Positions 46,058 to 55,963 of a stretch of 64,000 nucleotides of DNA are shown here, piece by piece. Below the pieces are notes generated by a model, which worked only from the letters and a program-made list of their open reading frames with translations, made no database searches and was not told where the DNA came from. Origin of the DNA: Sphingomonadales bacterium Ga0077559 (lineage in GTDB: Bacteria > Pseudomonadota > Alphaproteobacteria > Sphingomonadales > Sphingomonadaceae). The DNA lies in the NCBI GenBank assembly GCA_001464315.1, contig LNFK01000078.1, positions 1 to 64,000 of the forward strand. The letters run 5' to 3'. Positions within the stretch are counted from its first letter, which is position 1, and every line of letters starts with the position of its first letter. The translations under genes were made by a program, and so were the position numbers.

Positions 46058-48463
46058 TCAGCCGCGAAGCGCAGCCCCCAGCTTGGCGGCAGCCGAAATC
46101 ACCGCGTCGCTAATTGCTTTCAATTCATCCTCGGAATAGCTTTTTTCGGTGGGTTGAAGCGTCACCTCAACCGCCAGGCTCACCTGTCCATCGGGTACGC
46201 CTTGCCCTGCGAACCGGTCGAACAGGCGCACCGCGAAGATATTGGTCTTGTCGCACCCCTTGATAGCGCGAACAAGATCGGCGCCTGGTAAATCGGCTGC
46301 GACCAGAAAGGCAAAGTCGCGCGTGACCGCTTGCAGCGCTGGCGGCGTGAACGCGGGGCGCATGAAGCCTGATGATTTCTTTGCGGGAATAGCATCGAGA
46401 TAGATTTCGGCGACCATGACCGTTCCGTCTAGATCGAACGCCTTGGCGGTAGCCGGATGCAGCGCGCCGAATGCGGCGAGAGTGTTTTTCGGTCCCATGC
46501 GCAATGTGCCAGATTGGCCAGGATGATAATGCTCGCCTGCCTCTCCCATCACCATCAGGGTATCTACTGCGACACCCGCCGCGGCGAGCAACGCCATCGC
46601 CTCGGCCTTGGCATCGAATGCGTCGAACTTGATTGCCTTGCCGGTAGCCCAATCGCGCGATTGCTTTTCGCCTGCGAGCACGAGACTGGCGGTCAATTTC
46701 TCGGCATCTGCCAGATAGCGTCGACCGATCTCGAACAGCCTCACGCTGTCTGCGCCACGGTCCATATTTCGCCGTGCAGCCGATAACAGTCCGGGGAGAA
46801 GCGAAGGCCGCATGACCTTCATGTCGTCGCTGATTGGGTTGGCGACAACCCAGAACCGCTCATCCAGAGCTTGTCGAAGGACGCCAAAGGCATCGGCTTC
46901 CTTTTGCGGGATGAACGACCAGTTGATCGCTTCGTTAAGCCCACGCGCGGCGGCGCTCCGGCGGACCTTGCGTTCAATCTTCTGCATCGGCGTTGCGGTT
47001 GGTTTAGCGACACCCGCATCGCGCGGGAGCGGGGTCGAGGGAACGTGGTCGAGACCGACGATGCGAACCACCTCTTCGACCAGATCAGCGCCGCCTTCGA
47101 CGTCACGACGCCAGCTGGGGGGTGTGACTTGCCAATCTGGCGTCACTGCAAAGCCAAGGCTTTCGAGGATTTTGCGCTGTGTTTCGGGCGCAACATTGAT
47201 GCCGCCCAGTCGCAGACAGTGGCTGGTGTCATAGGAAATGTTGCGCGGCGCAACTGGCGGGGTCCCCGATCGAACCACCGCACTTGTTGTCCCGCCGCAG
47301 TGATCCACAACCAGTCTCGTCGCAATTGCCAAGCCGTCGTCGAGGAATGTCGGGTCAACCCCGCGCTCAAACCGTTGGCGTGCGTCGCTGGTCAACGCGA
47401 GTTTTTGCCCTGTTCGTGCGATGTGCTCAGGGTCAAAATAGGCGCATTCGATCAACACGTCGGTGGTGGTTTCTGAAACGCCCGAATGCTCGCCGCCCAT
47501 AATGCCGCCAATGTCATGCACCATTGCATCATCGGCAATAACGGTCATGCTGGAATCGAGCGTATATGTCTTGCCGTTTAGCGCAAGCACCTGCTCGCCA
47601 TCATGGGCCTTGCGCGCGACGAGCGGCCCGGACAGCTTGGCGCGGTCGTAGACGTGCAGTGGTCGCCCAAGGTCGATCGAGATAAAGTTGGTGATATCGA
47701 CCAAGGCAGAAATTGGATTCTGGCCGATGGCCTTTAACTTGCTGGTCATCCACTCGGGAGCGGCATCATTGGTGACGCCTGATACCGCCTGCGCATAAAA
47801 AGCTGGGCACCCCGCTGCGTCGTCGGTGCGAACATCCGGCGCGGGGTCGCTTCCGCCGACTGGTACCAGCGATGTCATGCGATAGACCTCGGCGAGCGGC
47901 ATGAGCGTTCCCAGCCCAGCCGCCGCCAGATCGCGTGCAATTCCGCGCACGCCCATGCAGTCCTGACGGTTCGGGGTAATCGACACATCAATGACCGCAT
48001 CGTCCAGCCCCGCCCATTCGGCGTATACCTGACCGAGCGGTGCATCAGCGGGCAGTTCGATGATGCCATCATGGTCATCGCCGAGTTCAAGTTCGGCAAT
48101 CGAACACATCATGCCATTCGATTCGACGCCGCGGATGGCCGCGACCTTCAGCACCATGCCGTTCGAAGGCACCACGGCCCCCGCCGGACCGAAAACGCCG
48201 AGCATTCCGGCGCGCGCATTGGGCGCACCGCAGACGACCTGAAGCGGTTCGCCGCCTGCATCGACCGACAGGACTTGCAATTTGTCGGCCTGCGGATGCG
48301 GGGCGGCGGTCAATACCCTCGCAATGCGGAAGGCAGACAATTTGTCGGCCGGGTTTTCGATGCCCTCAACCTCCAGCCCGATCTGGTTCAACCGGTCAGC
48401 GACTGTATGGATGTCGGCGTCGGTTTCGAGATGCTCCTTGAGCCAGCTAAGCGAGAATTTCAT
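46058..48463 (-). CDS. pheT: Phenylalanine-tRNA ligase beta subunit
   Basis: This 801-residue subunit has an N-terminal tRNA-binding OB domain (about 40-150: [22 protein letters not shown]), the B3/B4 editing region, a B5 domain and a catalytic-like core. It ends in an FDX-ACB anticodon-binding domain ([31 protein letters not shown]). It forms an alpha2-beta2 enzyme with PheS. The ATG at 48463 overlaps the pheS stop by four bases. Confidence 0.97.
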   Translation of the reverse strand: MKFSLSWLKEHLETDADIHTVADRLNQIGLEVEGIENPADKLSAFRIARVLTAAPHPQADKLQVLSVDAGGEPLQVVCGAPNARAGMLGVFGPAGAVVPSNGMVLKVAAIRGVESNGMMCSIAELELGDDHDGIIELPADAPLGQVYAEWAGLDDAVIDVSITPNRQDCMGVRGIARDLAAAGLGTLMPLAEVYRMTSLVPVGGSDPAPDVRTDDAAGCPAFYAQAVSGVTNDAAPEWMTSKLKAIGQNPISALVDITNFISIDLGRPLHVYDRAKLSGPLVARKAHDGEQVLALNGKTYTLDSSMTVIADDAMVHDIGGIMGGEHSGVSETTTDVLIECAYFDPEHIARTGQKLALTSDARQRFERGVDPTFLDDGLAIATRLVVDHCGGTTSAVVRSGTPPVAPRNISYDTSHCLRLGGINVAPETQRKILESLGFAVTPDWQVTPPSWRRDVEGGADLVEEVVRIVGLDHVPSTPLPRDAGVAKPTATPMQKIERKVRRSAAARGLNEAINWSFIPQKEADAFGVLRQALDERFWVVANPISDDMKVMRPSLLPGLLSAARRNMDRGADSVRLFEIGRRYLADAEKLTASLVLAGEKQSRDWATGKAIKFDAFDAKAEAMALLAAAGVAVDTLMVMGEAGEHYHPGQSGTLRMGPKNTLAAFGALHPATAKAFDLDGTVMVAEIYLDAIPAKKSSGFMRPAFTPPALQAVTRDFAFLVAADLPGADLVRAIKGCDKTNIFAVRLFDRFAGQGVPDGQVSLAVEVTLQPTEKSYSEDELKAISDAVISAAAKLGAALRG

Positions 48464-49536
48464 GCGCCGACTCCTCCGCTCAACGTCGGTACATCAAGCG
48501 CACCAAAACCATAATGTTTGAGCCAGCGCAGGTCGCCATCGAAGAAGGCGCGCAAATCGTCCATCCCATATTTGAGCATCGCCAGCCGGTCGACGCCCAC
48601 GCCAAAGGCAAAGCCCTGGTAGACATCAGGGTCAAGCCCGCAGGCCGAAATGACTTTCGGGTGGACCATGCCGGAGCCAAGCAATTCCATCCAACCGCCG
48701 GTTCCGCCCAGCACGCGTTTGCCGTTTTCCACCGAGAAGCTAACATCGACTTCGGCCGACGGCTCGGTGAAGGGGAAATAGCTAGGGCGCAGGCGGATGG
48801 TGAGGTCGTCGCGTTCGAAAAACGCCTTGAGGAAAGTCTCAAGCGTCCATTTCAGGTGACCCAAATGGATGCCTTTGTCGATAACCAGCCCCTCGATCTG
48901 GTGGAACATCGGTGTATGCGTCGCGTCGCTGTCGCTGCGATATACTCGGCCCGGCGCGATGATGCGGATCGGCGGCTCCTGTGACGTCATGGTGCGGATT
49001 TGAACGGGCGAGGTATGTGTGCGCAGCACCTTGGCCTCTTCGCCGTCAGCTGCAGCCATATAAAAAGTGTCATGCATCGCGCGAGCTGGATGGGTTTCGG
49101 GCATGTTGAGCGCGGTGAAATTGTGCCACTGATCCTCGATCTCCGGACCTTCGGCGACGGCAAAGCCCATATCGGCAAAGATTTCCGCGAGCTCGTCCAT
49201 CACCTGACTTACCGGGTGCACGGTTCCGCGCGGCGTTTCTGGCGCGGGCAAAGTCATATCGTGCCGTTCGGTCGCGAGACGCTGATTAAGCACGGCAGTT
49301 TCAAGAGCCGCCTTCTTGGCCGCGAGAGCTGCAGTCACCGTTTCACGTAAGCCGTTTATTATCGGACCCTGCACCTGCCGCTCGTCGGGCGACATAGCAC
49401 CCATCGTCTTGAGCAGCCCGGACACGCTGCCCTGCTTGCCGAGAGCTGAAATCCGCAATGCTTCAAGCGCATCAAGTGTTTCGGCAGCTTCAATACCCTT
49501 AGTCAGTTCGGATTGGAGTGTTGCTATGTCTGTCAT
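48460..49536 (-). CDS. pheS: Phenylalanine-tRNA ligase alpha subunit
   Basis: This 358-residue catalytic subunit has an N-terminal coiled coil ([27 protein letters not shown]) and class II motif 2 around [31 protein letters not shown] follows, then motif 3 [22 protein letters not shown]. The ATG at 49534-49536 gives the usual family N terminus; in-frame codons further upstream lie in the hairpin after rplT and were excluded. It is followed by pheT in an overlapping operon. Confidence 0.97.
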   Translation of the reverse strand: MTDIATLQSELTKGIEAAETLDALEALRISALGKQGSVSGLLKTMGAMSPDERQVQGPIINGLRETVTAALAAKKAALETAVLNQRLATERHDMTLPAPETPRGTVHPVSQVMDELAEIFADMGFAVAEGPEIEDQWHNFTALNMPETHPARAMHDTFYMAAADGEEAKVLRTHTSPVQIRTMTSQEPPIRIIAPGRVYRSDSDATHTPMFHQIEGLVIDKGIHLGHLKWTLETFLKAFFERDDLTIRLRPSYFPFTEPSAEVDVSFSVENGKRVLGGTGGWMELLGSGMVHPKVISACGLDPDVYQGFAFGVGVDRLAMLKYGMDDLRAFFDGDLRWLKHYGFGALDVPTLSGGVGA

Positions 49537-49554
49537 ATCGTCCGTCTGCATAAG

Positions 49555-49594
49555 CAAAAGGGCGCGAACGGCAAGTGCCGCCCACGCCCTTTTG
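49555..49594 (-). terminator. Terminator or attenuator hairpin between rplT and pheS
   Basis: CAAAAGGGCG at one end pairs with CGCCCTTTTG at the other over about 10 bp, with an inner GGCA-CT-TGCC helix. On the coding strand the 3' side ends CCCTTTTG. It lies between the rplT stop and the pheS start. It could terminate most rplT transcripts or act as an attenuator for pheST. I found no phenylalanine-rich leader peptide. Confidence 0.65.
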
Positions 49595-49614
49595 CGCAAT
49601 ATCGAAGTTTTGAA

Positions 49615-49980
49615 TTAAGCCGCTTTTTCCAAAGCCGCCTTCGACTGCGCAATAATTGTGCTAAACATTGCGGCTTCGTTCATCGCCATGTCGGCCATGA
49701 TCTTGCGGTCGAGTTCAATGCCAGCGAGCTTAACACCATGCATGAACACGCCATAGGTCATGCCTTCGGCGCGAACAGCGGCGTTAATGCGCTGGATCCA
49801 CAATGCGCGGAAATTGCGCTTGTTTACCTTGCGGTCGCGATACGCGTATTGGCCGGCCTTTTCGACGGCCTGCCGCGCGACGCGGATGGTATTTTTGCGG
49901 CGGCCACGAAAGCCCTTCGCTTGCTCTAATATTCTTTTATGTTTGGCGTGTGTAGTAACACCCCGTTTGACGCGTGCCAT
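49615..49980 (-). CDS. rplT: 50S ribosomal protein L20
   Basis: This 121-residue basic protein has the L20 pattern [69 protein letters not shown]20 binds 23S rRNA early in large-subunit assembly and often represses its own operon. It follows rpmI by 41 bp on the reverse strand. infC, usually first in this operon, is not next to it. Confidence 0.98.
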   Translation of the reverse strand: MARVKRGVTTHAKHKRILEQAKGFRGRRKNTIRVARQAVEKAGQYAYRDRKVNKRNFRALWIQRINAAVRAEGMTYGVFMHGVKLAGIELDRKIMADMAMNEAAMFSTIIAQSKAALEKAA

Positions 49981-50021
49981 AATCTATATCCTTTTAGAAA
50001 TGTCTCAAATGTCGCAGCGGG

Positions 50022-50222
50022 TCAAAGACCGTAGGGCGCCCATTTTTTGATGGTCTTGGCATCAGGCGCAGAAATTACGCTGGTGCCACGGTTCTGGCGG
50101 ATATATTTCGCGTTATGGCTGCTCAAACGGTGCCGTTTTCCAACGACGCCATGCTTGATCTTGCCGGTTGCGGTGATTTTGAAGCGTTTCTTCACACCGC
50201 TCTTGGTCTTGAGCTTGGGCAT
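50022..50222 (-). CDS. rpmI: 50S ribosomal protein L35
   Basis: This 66-residue basic protein has the L35 signature [24 protein letters not shown] and ends in [11 protein letters not shown]. It is the first gene of the leftward set rpmI-rplT-pheS-pheT. The preceding 136-bp gap must hold the promoter. In many bacteria infC lies upstream; here an unrelated AraC regulator gene does. Confidence 0.98.
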   Translation of the reverse strand: MPKLKTKSGVKKRFKITATGKIKHGVVGKRHRLSSHNAKYIRQNRGTSVISAPDAKTIKKWAPYGL

Positions 50223-50358
50223 TTTGGTCTCCTTTGTTGAGTCCGTATCAAGCCGACATGGCAGCCCTATTGGCCAGCCTGCTTATTCGGAAGGCGCGCG
50301 CCTAGCGGGATTCGCCCATGATTGCAAGGTTGAATGCAAGCTTTGAAGCATTGGGGCG

Positions 50359-51240
50359 TCACTCCGACAAGCCGGGTCCTTGCAACGCCTGCAACGGATG
50401 ACCGAACAGGCGTGCGCGCAATAGTGTCGACGGAATGCTGATCGGTCGCGGCATCGCCAGATACTGGCTGGGTGACATACCCATAAATTCCTGAAAATCA
50501 CGGTTGAAATGCGCCTGATCGAAATATTGATCATCTAGCGCAGCCGACCATTTCAGATCGGGATCGAGCATCACGCTGCCCAAAGTGCGTAAAAACCGCT
50601 GTCTGCGGAGCAAACGCTTGGGCGGAAATCCGAATACACGCCGGCACAGGCGTTCCAGCCGTTGCTGGGTGATACCCGTTGCATCGGCAAGGTCGGAAAC
50701 ACTCGCAGCGCGCGGATTTGCGAGCGCGTCATGAATGTTTTCAATGTCGCTTTCAAGCGGATCGGGGCGATTGATTGCCCTAATCAACACGTTATCGAAC
50801 TCGGCGGCGATGGCCTTGGGGTCGGAAAGGCCGCGCACACTCTCCCAAATCGTCATAAACAGAGCAAATTCGGGATGCTCCAGATCTCCAACGCGATTGG
50901 CCCAGCGATCGGCGGGTGCTTTGATAAGACGATGCCAGCCGAGCGGTAATATACCGATCCCTGCCAAATGCATAGATTTACAGAATATGCGTGATGCCTT
51001 GCCGGTTGGTCCCGTGACATTGGCGGCAGGCGTTGGCTGCGGAGGCTCCGTAACAATGCTGCCTCGCGAACTGCCGGAGAGCGTAAAATGCGCGCTCCCC
51101 CATTCGGGATGCAGCAAATCCTCCTGTTCTTTATCCTCGGGAATTTCGATGCGGAAAAAATAGTAAGTCGACACATAGCGCAGCAATTGCTGCGCAGGCA
51201 TGATGAAATGGACCGGTTCGTTGGCGTTCAGTGATGACAT
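50359..51240 (-). CDS. AraC family transcriptional regulator
   Basis: This 293-residue protein has a C-terminal AraC-type DNA-binding domain with two helix-turn-helix motifs (about 190-275: DLADATGITQQRLERLCRRVFGFPPKRLLRRQRFLRTLG, then DQAHFNRDFQEFMGMSPSQYLA). The N-terminal half (about 10-150) resembles the uncharacterised sensor domains of this group (FIMPAQQLLRYVSTYYFFRIE). Its start overlaps the 3' end of hisN by 13 bases, so it is probably read through from the prs-hisN unit. Targets are unknown. Confidence 0.9.
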   Translation of the reverse strand: MSSLNANEPVHFIMPAQQLLRYVSTYYFFRIEIPEDKEQEDLLHPEWGSAHFTLSGSSRGSIVTEPPQPTPAANVTGPTGKASRIFCKSMHLAGIGILPLGWHRLIKAPADRWANRVGDLEHPEFALFMTIWESVRGLSDPKAIAAEFDNVLIRAINRPDPLESDIENIHDALANPRAASVSDLADATGITQQRLERLCRRVFGFPPKRLLRRQRFLRTLGSVMLDPDLKWSAALDDQYFDQAHFNRDFQEFMGMSPSQYLAMPRPISIPSTLLRARLFGHPLQALQGPGLSE

Positions 51241-52007
51241 GCAAGCGACTCGAGCACGTCATCAAGTCGTGCGGAGTCGCCCAGTGCAATTATATGCCCA
51301 TCCGATTTTGCGTGCAGCGGTTCACCCGTCCAGTCACACATCAAGCCACCCGACCCTTCTATTATCGGAACTAAAGCAGCAAAATCATGGAGTTTCAATC
51401 CCGCTTCGACTACCAGATCAATCTGTCCGGCGGCAAGCAGGCCATAATTATAGCAGTCGCCACCCCAGACCATCCGCTTGTGTGCTGTCTTGGCGGCCAA
51501 CGTCATGAAATGTTCGGCATCATGGGTGTCGAAATATTGTGGGCCGGTGCTCGCCAACGTCGCTTCACCGAGCGAGCGGCAAACGCGGGTTCGAACCGGC
51601 TTGCCGTTTAGCGTTGTCTCCCGACCTGAAGCGCCAACCCATCTTTCACCGCTGATACACTGGTCGATAATGCCCAGTACCGGCCAGCCCTCGTCGAGCA
51701 GGGCGATCAATGTTCCGAAAATCGGGCGGCCCGCCATGAAACTGACCGTTCCATCGATGGGGTCAAGCACCCAGGTCCTGCCTGACGTGCCAGGTTTTGA
51801 GCCATATTCTTCGCCAATAATGGCGTCATGAGGGCATTCGGCATCGAGTATCGTGCGGATCGCGGCTTCGGCAGCGCGATCGGCCTCGGTTACCGGTGAG
51901 GCGTCGCTTTTGGCTTCATGGTTGAAAATTGATCTAAAAAATGGCCGGATGGAATTGCCTGCGGCATCGGCGAGCCGGGTTCCTAACGGAATGTCGGTAG
52001 CGCGCAT
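51228..52007 (-). CDS. hisN: Histidinol-phosphatase HisN (inositol monophosphatase family)
   Basis: This 259-residue Mg2+-dependent phosphatase of the IMPase fold has the metal-binding motifs GEEYG, DPIDGTVSF and the C-terminal LHDFAALVPIIEGSGG. In alphaproteobacteria and actinobacteria this subgroup dephosphorylates histidinol phosphate in histidine synthesis. The VWGGDCYNYGLLAAGQIDLVVEAG pattern fits HisN. The ATG at 52005-52007 shares one base with the prs stop (TGATG). Pairing with prs, whose product feeds histidine synthesis, supports the assignment. Confidence 0.9.
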   Translation of the reverse strand: MRATDIPLGTRLADAAGNSIRPFFRSIFNHEAKSDASPVTEADRAAEAAIRTILDAECPHDAIIGEEYGSKPGTSGRTWVLDPIDGTVSFMAGRPIFGTLIALLDEGWPVLGIIDQCISGERWVGASGRETTLNGKPVRTRVCRSLGEATLASTGPQYFDTHDAEHFMTLAAKTAHKRMVWGGDCYNYGLLAAGQIDLVVEAGLKLHDFAALVPIIEGSGGLMCDWTGEPLHAKSDGHIIALGDSARLDDVLESLACHH

Positions 52008-52942
52008 CAATCGAACAGTGAACTCACCGAACTTTCGTCGGCAATCCGCTTGATTGCCTCACCCAGCAGTGGCGCAATGGGAATTTGGCGTATTTTTGCG
52101 CTGTCTTGTGCCGCATCGGACGCCATGATCGAATCGGTAATCACCAACTTGCGCAAAGATGACGCATTGACGCGGTTGACCGCTTCGCCCGAAAGCACGC
52201 CATGGGTGATGTAAGCGACGACATCGGCGGCGCCTGCATCTTTCAAGGCTTCGGCGGCATTGCACAAGGTGCCGGCGCTATCGGCGATATCGTCGATCAG
52301 GATACAGAAGCGATCCTTCACATCGCCAATGATGTTCATCACTTCAGAGACGCCCGCTTTCTCGCGGCGTTTGTCGACGATTGCCAGCGGGGCATCATCG
52401 AGACGTTTGGCAAGCGCCCGCGCGCGCACAACGCCGCCTACATCTGGAGAGACGACGGTGATATTCTTGTCGCCGTGGCGCGATAATATATCCGCACTCA
52501 TCACCGGCGCGCCATAAAGATTGTCGGTAGGGATGTCGAAAAATCCCTGGATCTGGCCTGCGTGCAGATCAACCGTCAATACGCGGTCGGCTCCTGCTTC
52601 GGTGATAAGATTGGCGACCAGTTTGGCCGAAATCGGTGTACGCGGCCCTGGCTTTCGATCCTGCCGCGCATAGCCGAAATAAGGAAGTACGGCAGTAATT
52701 CGCTTGGCCGATGCGCGGCGTAGCGCGTCGATCATGATGAGCAATTCCATAAGATTGTCATTGGCGGGATGGCTCGTCGACTGGATGACAAACATGTCCT
52801 CGCCGCGCACATTTTCGTGGATCTCAACGAAAATCTCGTTGTCGGCAAAGCGGCGGACACTGGCGTCGGTGAGCGGTACGCCCATATAGTCAGCAATGCC
52901 CTTTGCCAAAGGCAGGTTGCCATTGCCCGTCATCAATTTCAT
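52007..52942 (-). CDS. prs: Ribose-phosphate pyrophosphokinase
   Basis: This 311-residue enzyme makes PRPP from ribose 5-phosphate and ATP for nucleotide, histidine, tryptophan and NAD synthesis. It has the N-terminal [16 protein letters not shown], the catalytic loop [34 protein letters not shown], and the PRPP-binding [12 protein letters not shown]. It diverges from nadE, another user of PRPP-derived metabolites, across a 111-bp gap. Confidence 0.97.
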   Translation of the reverse strand: MKLMTGNGNLPLAKGIADYMGVPLTDASVRRFADNEIFVEIHENVRGEDMFVIQSTSHPANDNLMELLIMIDALRRASAKRITAVLPYFGYARQDRKPGPRTPISAKLVANLITEAGADRVLTVDLHAGQIQGFFDIPTDNLYGAPVMSADILSRHGDKNITVVSPDVGGVVRARALAKRLDDAPLAIVDKRREKAGVSEVMNIIGDVKDRFCILIDDIADSAGTLCNAAEALKDAGAADVVAYITHGVLSGEAVNRVNASSLRKLVITDSIMASDAAQDSAKIRQIPIAPLLGEAIKRIADESSVSSLFD

Positions 52943-53053
52943 CAGTGCGCTCCCCGAATTACCTTGTCGTCGGATTCGCTCGACGCTCTAGCGGCGCGGA
53001 ACAACCCTGACAATCGGCTTGCTCCCTTAGATTGTGGACAATAGACAGGGGGA

Positions 53054-54709
53054 ATGACAGACCAATTGACGATCGCGATGGCGCAACTCAACCAGCGGGT
53101 TGGCGACCTTGCCGGCAACGCGAAGTCGATGCTCGAATGGCGGGCGAAGGCGCCGGGTGCTGACCTCGTCATTTTCCCCGAACAACAATTGATTGGTTAT
53201 CCGGCCGAAGATCTTGTTCTGAAACCCGTTTTCGCCGCACGCGCAGCGGCGCAACTGGCAGAGCTGGCGTTGGCCACCGGAGATGGAGGACCGGCAATGC
53301 TGGTGGGCTCGATATTCGTTGAAGATGGCTCATTGTATAACGGCGTTGCTTTGCTCGATGGCGGCCGCGTGGCTGCCGTCCGGTACAAGCACGAGCTGCC
53401 CAATTACGGCACGTTTGATGAAAAGCGGATTTTTGCAGCTGGTCCCTTGCCAGAGCCGGTTGAATTTCGCGCGATCAGGCTGGGCTTGCCGATTTGTGAG
53501 GATGGCTGGCTGGCACCGGTATCGAAACATCTGGCGTCGCGCGGTGCTGAAATCCTGATCTCGGTCAACGGTAGCCCGTATGAAATCGACAAGGATGATC
53601 GTCGCCTCGAAGAAGTTTTTGCCGCGCGCGTGCACGAGACCGGCTTGCCCTTGCTGTTTCTCAACCGGGTAGGCGGTCAGGACGAACTGGTGTTTGATGG
53701 CAGCTCGTTCGTGCTGAACGCCGATGGCAGCGCGGCGCATCATCTGCCCGATTGGGAAGAACATTTGCGTGTGACGCACTGGAGCCGGTCAGAATCGGGC
53801 TGGCGCTGCGCCGTTGGTCCAAAGGCATTATGGGAAGATCATCCCGCAGACATTTATAGCGCGATGGTTGTAGGGCTGCGCGATTATGTCGATACGAACG
53901 GTTTTCCCGGCGTCGTGCTGGGCATGTCGGGCGGCATTGACAGCGCAATTTGCGCCGCGATTGCCGCCGATGCATTGGGGCCAGACCGGGTCTGGTGCGT
54001 GATGCTGCCCAGTCGCTACACCAGCCAGTCAAGCCTCGACGATGCGGCCGAGTGCGCCGCGATGATCGGCTGCAAGCTCGATACGATCCCGATTTCACCC
54101 GCAGTCGACGCATTCGACGTCATGCTGTCGGGCAGTTTTGCCGACGTAGATGTCGATATCACCGAAGAGAATGTCCAGTCACGGATCCGAGGTGTCACAT
54201 TGATGGCGCTGTCCAACAAATTTGGTCATATGCTGATGACGACTGGTAATAAAAGCGAGATGAGCGTCGGCTACGCAACCATATATGGTGATATGGCGGG
54301 TGGGTATAATCCACTGAAAGATGCCTATAAAATGACAGTGTTCGCCATCTCCGAATGGCGCAACAGGCATCGCCCGCGCATTGGTCTCGGGCGTGAGGGG
54401 CCGGTCATTCCGGAGCAGATCATTTCCAAGCCACCGAGCGCCGAACTTCGGCCCGACCAAAAGGACAGCGACTCACTGCCGCCTTATCCTGAACTCGACA
54501 AGATGCTTCACGCGTTGATCGAGGAAGAATTGTCGGTTGACGAGGTGGTCGCGCGTGGATTCGACCGGGTAATTGTGTCGCGCATCGAGCGGCTGCTCTA
54601 TATCGCCGAGTATAAACGGCGGCAGGCACCACCAGGCGTAAAGCTGGGGACCCGGAATTTCGGGCGCGACCGGCGTTATCCGATCACCAACGCGTTCCGC
54701 AGCGGGTGA
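53054..54709 (+). CDS. nadE: Glutamine-dependent NAD+ synthase
   Basis: This 551-residue two-domain enzyme makes NAD+ from nicotinate adenine dinucleotide, ATP and glutamine-derived ammonia. The N-terminal nitrilase-like amidase has the catalytic Glu in FPEQQLIGYP, a Lys in VRYKHELPNYG and the Cys in LPICEDGW. The synthase domain starts near residue 270 with the P-loop GMSGGIDSA and has GNKSEMSVGYATIYGDMAGGY. The ATG follows GGGGGA. Confidence 0.97.
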   Translation: MTDQLTIAMAQLNQRVGDLAGNAKSMLEWRAKAPGADLVIFPEQQLIGYPAEDLVLKPVFAARAAAQLAELALATGDGGPAMLVGSIFVEDGSLYNGVALLDGGRVAAVRYKHELPNYGTFDEKRIFAAGPLPEPVEFRAIRLGLPICEDGWLAPVSKHLASRGAEILISVNGSPYEIDKDDRRLEEVFAARVHETGLPLLFLNRVGGQDELVFDGSSFVLNADGSAAHHLPDWEEHLRVTHWSRSESGWRCAVGPKALWEDHPADIYSAMVVGLRDYVDTNGFPGVVLGMSGGIDSAICAAIAADALGPDRVWCVMLPSRYTSQSSLDDAAECAAMIGCKLDTIPISPAVDAFDVMLSGSFADVDVDITEENVQSRIRGVTLMALSNKFGHMLMTTGNKSEMSVGYATIYGDMAGGYNPLKDAYKMTVFAISEWRNRHRPRIGLGREGPVIPEQIISKPPSAELRPDQKDSDSLPPYPELDKMLHALIEEELSVDEVVARGFDRVIVSRIERLLYIAEYKRRQAPPGVKLGTRNFGRDRRYPITNAFRSG

Positions 54710-54730
54710 AATTCTTCTCAACAACACAAG

Positions 54731-54758
54731 TTGACATTATCAAGATATAATATAACAT
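54731..54758 (+). promoter_or_regulatory. Predicted promoter of the TonB gene
   Basis: A perfect -35 TTGACA at 54731-54736 is followed 16 bases later by TAACAT at 54753-54758, within a strongly AT-rich stretch. A leader of about 60 nt ends with GGGAGAGAGGAG before the ATG at 54828. Confidence 0.6.
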
Positions 54759-54827
54759 AACTCATCAGGGGCCGTAACCGTTTCCTGTTCAGGCTCCGGA
54801 CCGCAAACGGGAGAGAGGAGACCCGAG

Positions 54828-55487
54828 ATGAGTTATACTAACGAAAACAGGCGCGGCAGTCCGCTAGGCATGGTTGCCGCGATAACGATCAATGGCTCGA
54901 TCATACTGGCGGTGGCGCTGTCGCCGGTTGTGATTGACCATCTGCCGACGGCCACGGTTATCACGGGGCAAAATATCAAGGACCGGCCGGCTCCGCCGCC
55001 TGAAAAGCCAGTGGAAAAGCAGCAGAGTAAAAATGCCGACCCGATTTTCACACCTGACCGCGCAATCGATACAACGGTACCCGTCGATACCGGTGTAACA
55101 ACCACAACTCTGGCGACCGACACTACAAATGTCCTCGACGGCGCGGGCGGCGGGGACGATGTGGTCACCGGCATCCGCGATCTGCCGCCACCGCCTACGC
55201 CCTTATTCAAGGCCGCGTTGCGCGACCCAAGATTTGTACGGGATTTTCAGCCCGAATATCCGGTGGGAAAATTGCGGCTGGAAATCGAAGGCAGTGTTAC
55301 CGTCCGCGTGTTGATAGGTACCGATGGCCGGGTACGCGAAGTACAAATAATCCGCGCGACCGACCTTGATTTTGCCCGAGCCACCGAGCGACAGGCGCTG
55401 AAATCCTGGCGCTTCAAACCCGCAACGCGCGATGGCTCGCCTGTAGAGGATTGGCAAACGCTGACTGTAAGGTTCGATATAAGCTAA
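54828..55487 (+). CDS. Energy transducer TonB
   Basis: This 219-residue inner-membrane protein has one N-terminal membrane helix (about 14-34), a proline-rich periplasmic stretch (PAPPPEKPVEKQQ), and a C-terminal TonB domain. The domain runs FQPEYPVGKLRLEIEGSVTVRVLIGTDGRVREVQIIRAT to ALKSWRFKPATRDG. With ExbB and ExbD it powers outer-membrane receptors such as the one at 42146-44503. exbBD are not in the window. A strong promoter-like sequence precedes it. Confidence 0.9.
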   Translation: MSYTNENRRGSPLGMVAAITINGSIILAVALSPVVIDHLPTATVITGQNIKDRPAPPPEKPVEKQQSKNADPIFTPDRAIDTTVPVDTGVTTTTLATDTTNVLDGAGGGDDVVTGIRDLPPPPTPLFKAALRDPRFVRDFQPEYPVGKLRLEIEGSVTVRVLIGTDGRVREVQIIRATDLDFARATERQALKSWRFKPATRDGSPVEDWQTLTVRFDIS

Positions 55488-55550
55488 ACGAATATTGGCG
55501 GCGCGATTCAAACACTGGAAATCGCGTCGCCGCCACCCTATTGATTACCG

Positions 55551-55958
55551 ATGTCCTTTTTTAAAGATGTGTCGTTTCGCAGCGCGGGTTCCGACCTGAT
55601 CGGATTTTTGCGTTCGGGGCAGCATAATGCTTTTCTGTTTATGGCGGCATGTATTCCAACGGCTGTAATTATCGGGATGTTCTATATGGACAGCCAGAAC
55701 AAGGCCAAGCCGCCCCCGCCAACAGTGACCTATTTCGAAAGCTGGCCAGCCAGCCGGACAATCGAAGAATCCAAGGCGTGGATTGCCGAGCGCCAGGTTC
55801 GAAAAGACGAAATGCGCGAGCGCGAAAAGGAAGCGTATAAAGCCTTCGGGCGTGCCGTCGGCATGGATGTCGAGCGCATCGAGCGCGAGGCCGCCGCTGA
55901 GCGCGCTGCGAAAGACCGCGCGGATTCAGCAGCGGGAACAGCAGGGGCGACGAAATAG
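55551..55958 (+). CDS. Small membrane protein with cytoplasmic or periplasmic coiled coil, function unknown
   Basis: This 135-residue protein has one hydrophobic helix (about 28-46: AFLFMAACIPTAVIIGMFYM), then a proline-rich stretch and a highly charged C-terminal coiled coil (IERQVRKDEMREREKEAYKAFGRAVGMDVERIEREAAAERAAKDRA-like). I do not recognise a named family. It sits between tonB and ribD on the same strand, ending 5 bp before ribD, and may be co-expressed with ribD. Confidence 0.7.
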   Translation: MSFFKDVSFRSAGSDLIGFLRSGQHNAFLFMAACIPTAVIIGMFYMDSQNKAKPPPPTVTYFESWPASRTIEESKAWIAERQVRKDEMREREKEAYKAFGRAVGMDVERIEREAAAERAAKDRADSAAGTAGATK

Positions 55959-55963
55959 CGGCT

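Noticed and set aside
49340-49353. GTTTCACGTAAGCC, half matching a parS site
   Set aside because: Only the left half matches the palindrome, and it lies inside pheS coding sequence far from the parS at 292.
49537-49599. Possible leader peptide upstream of pheS
   Set aside because: The frame contains no phenylalanine codons and is in frame with pheS, so it does not look like an attenuator peptide.
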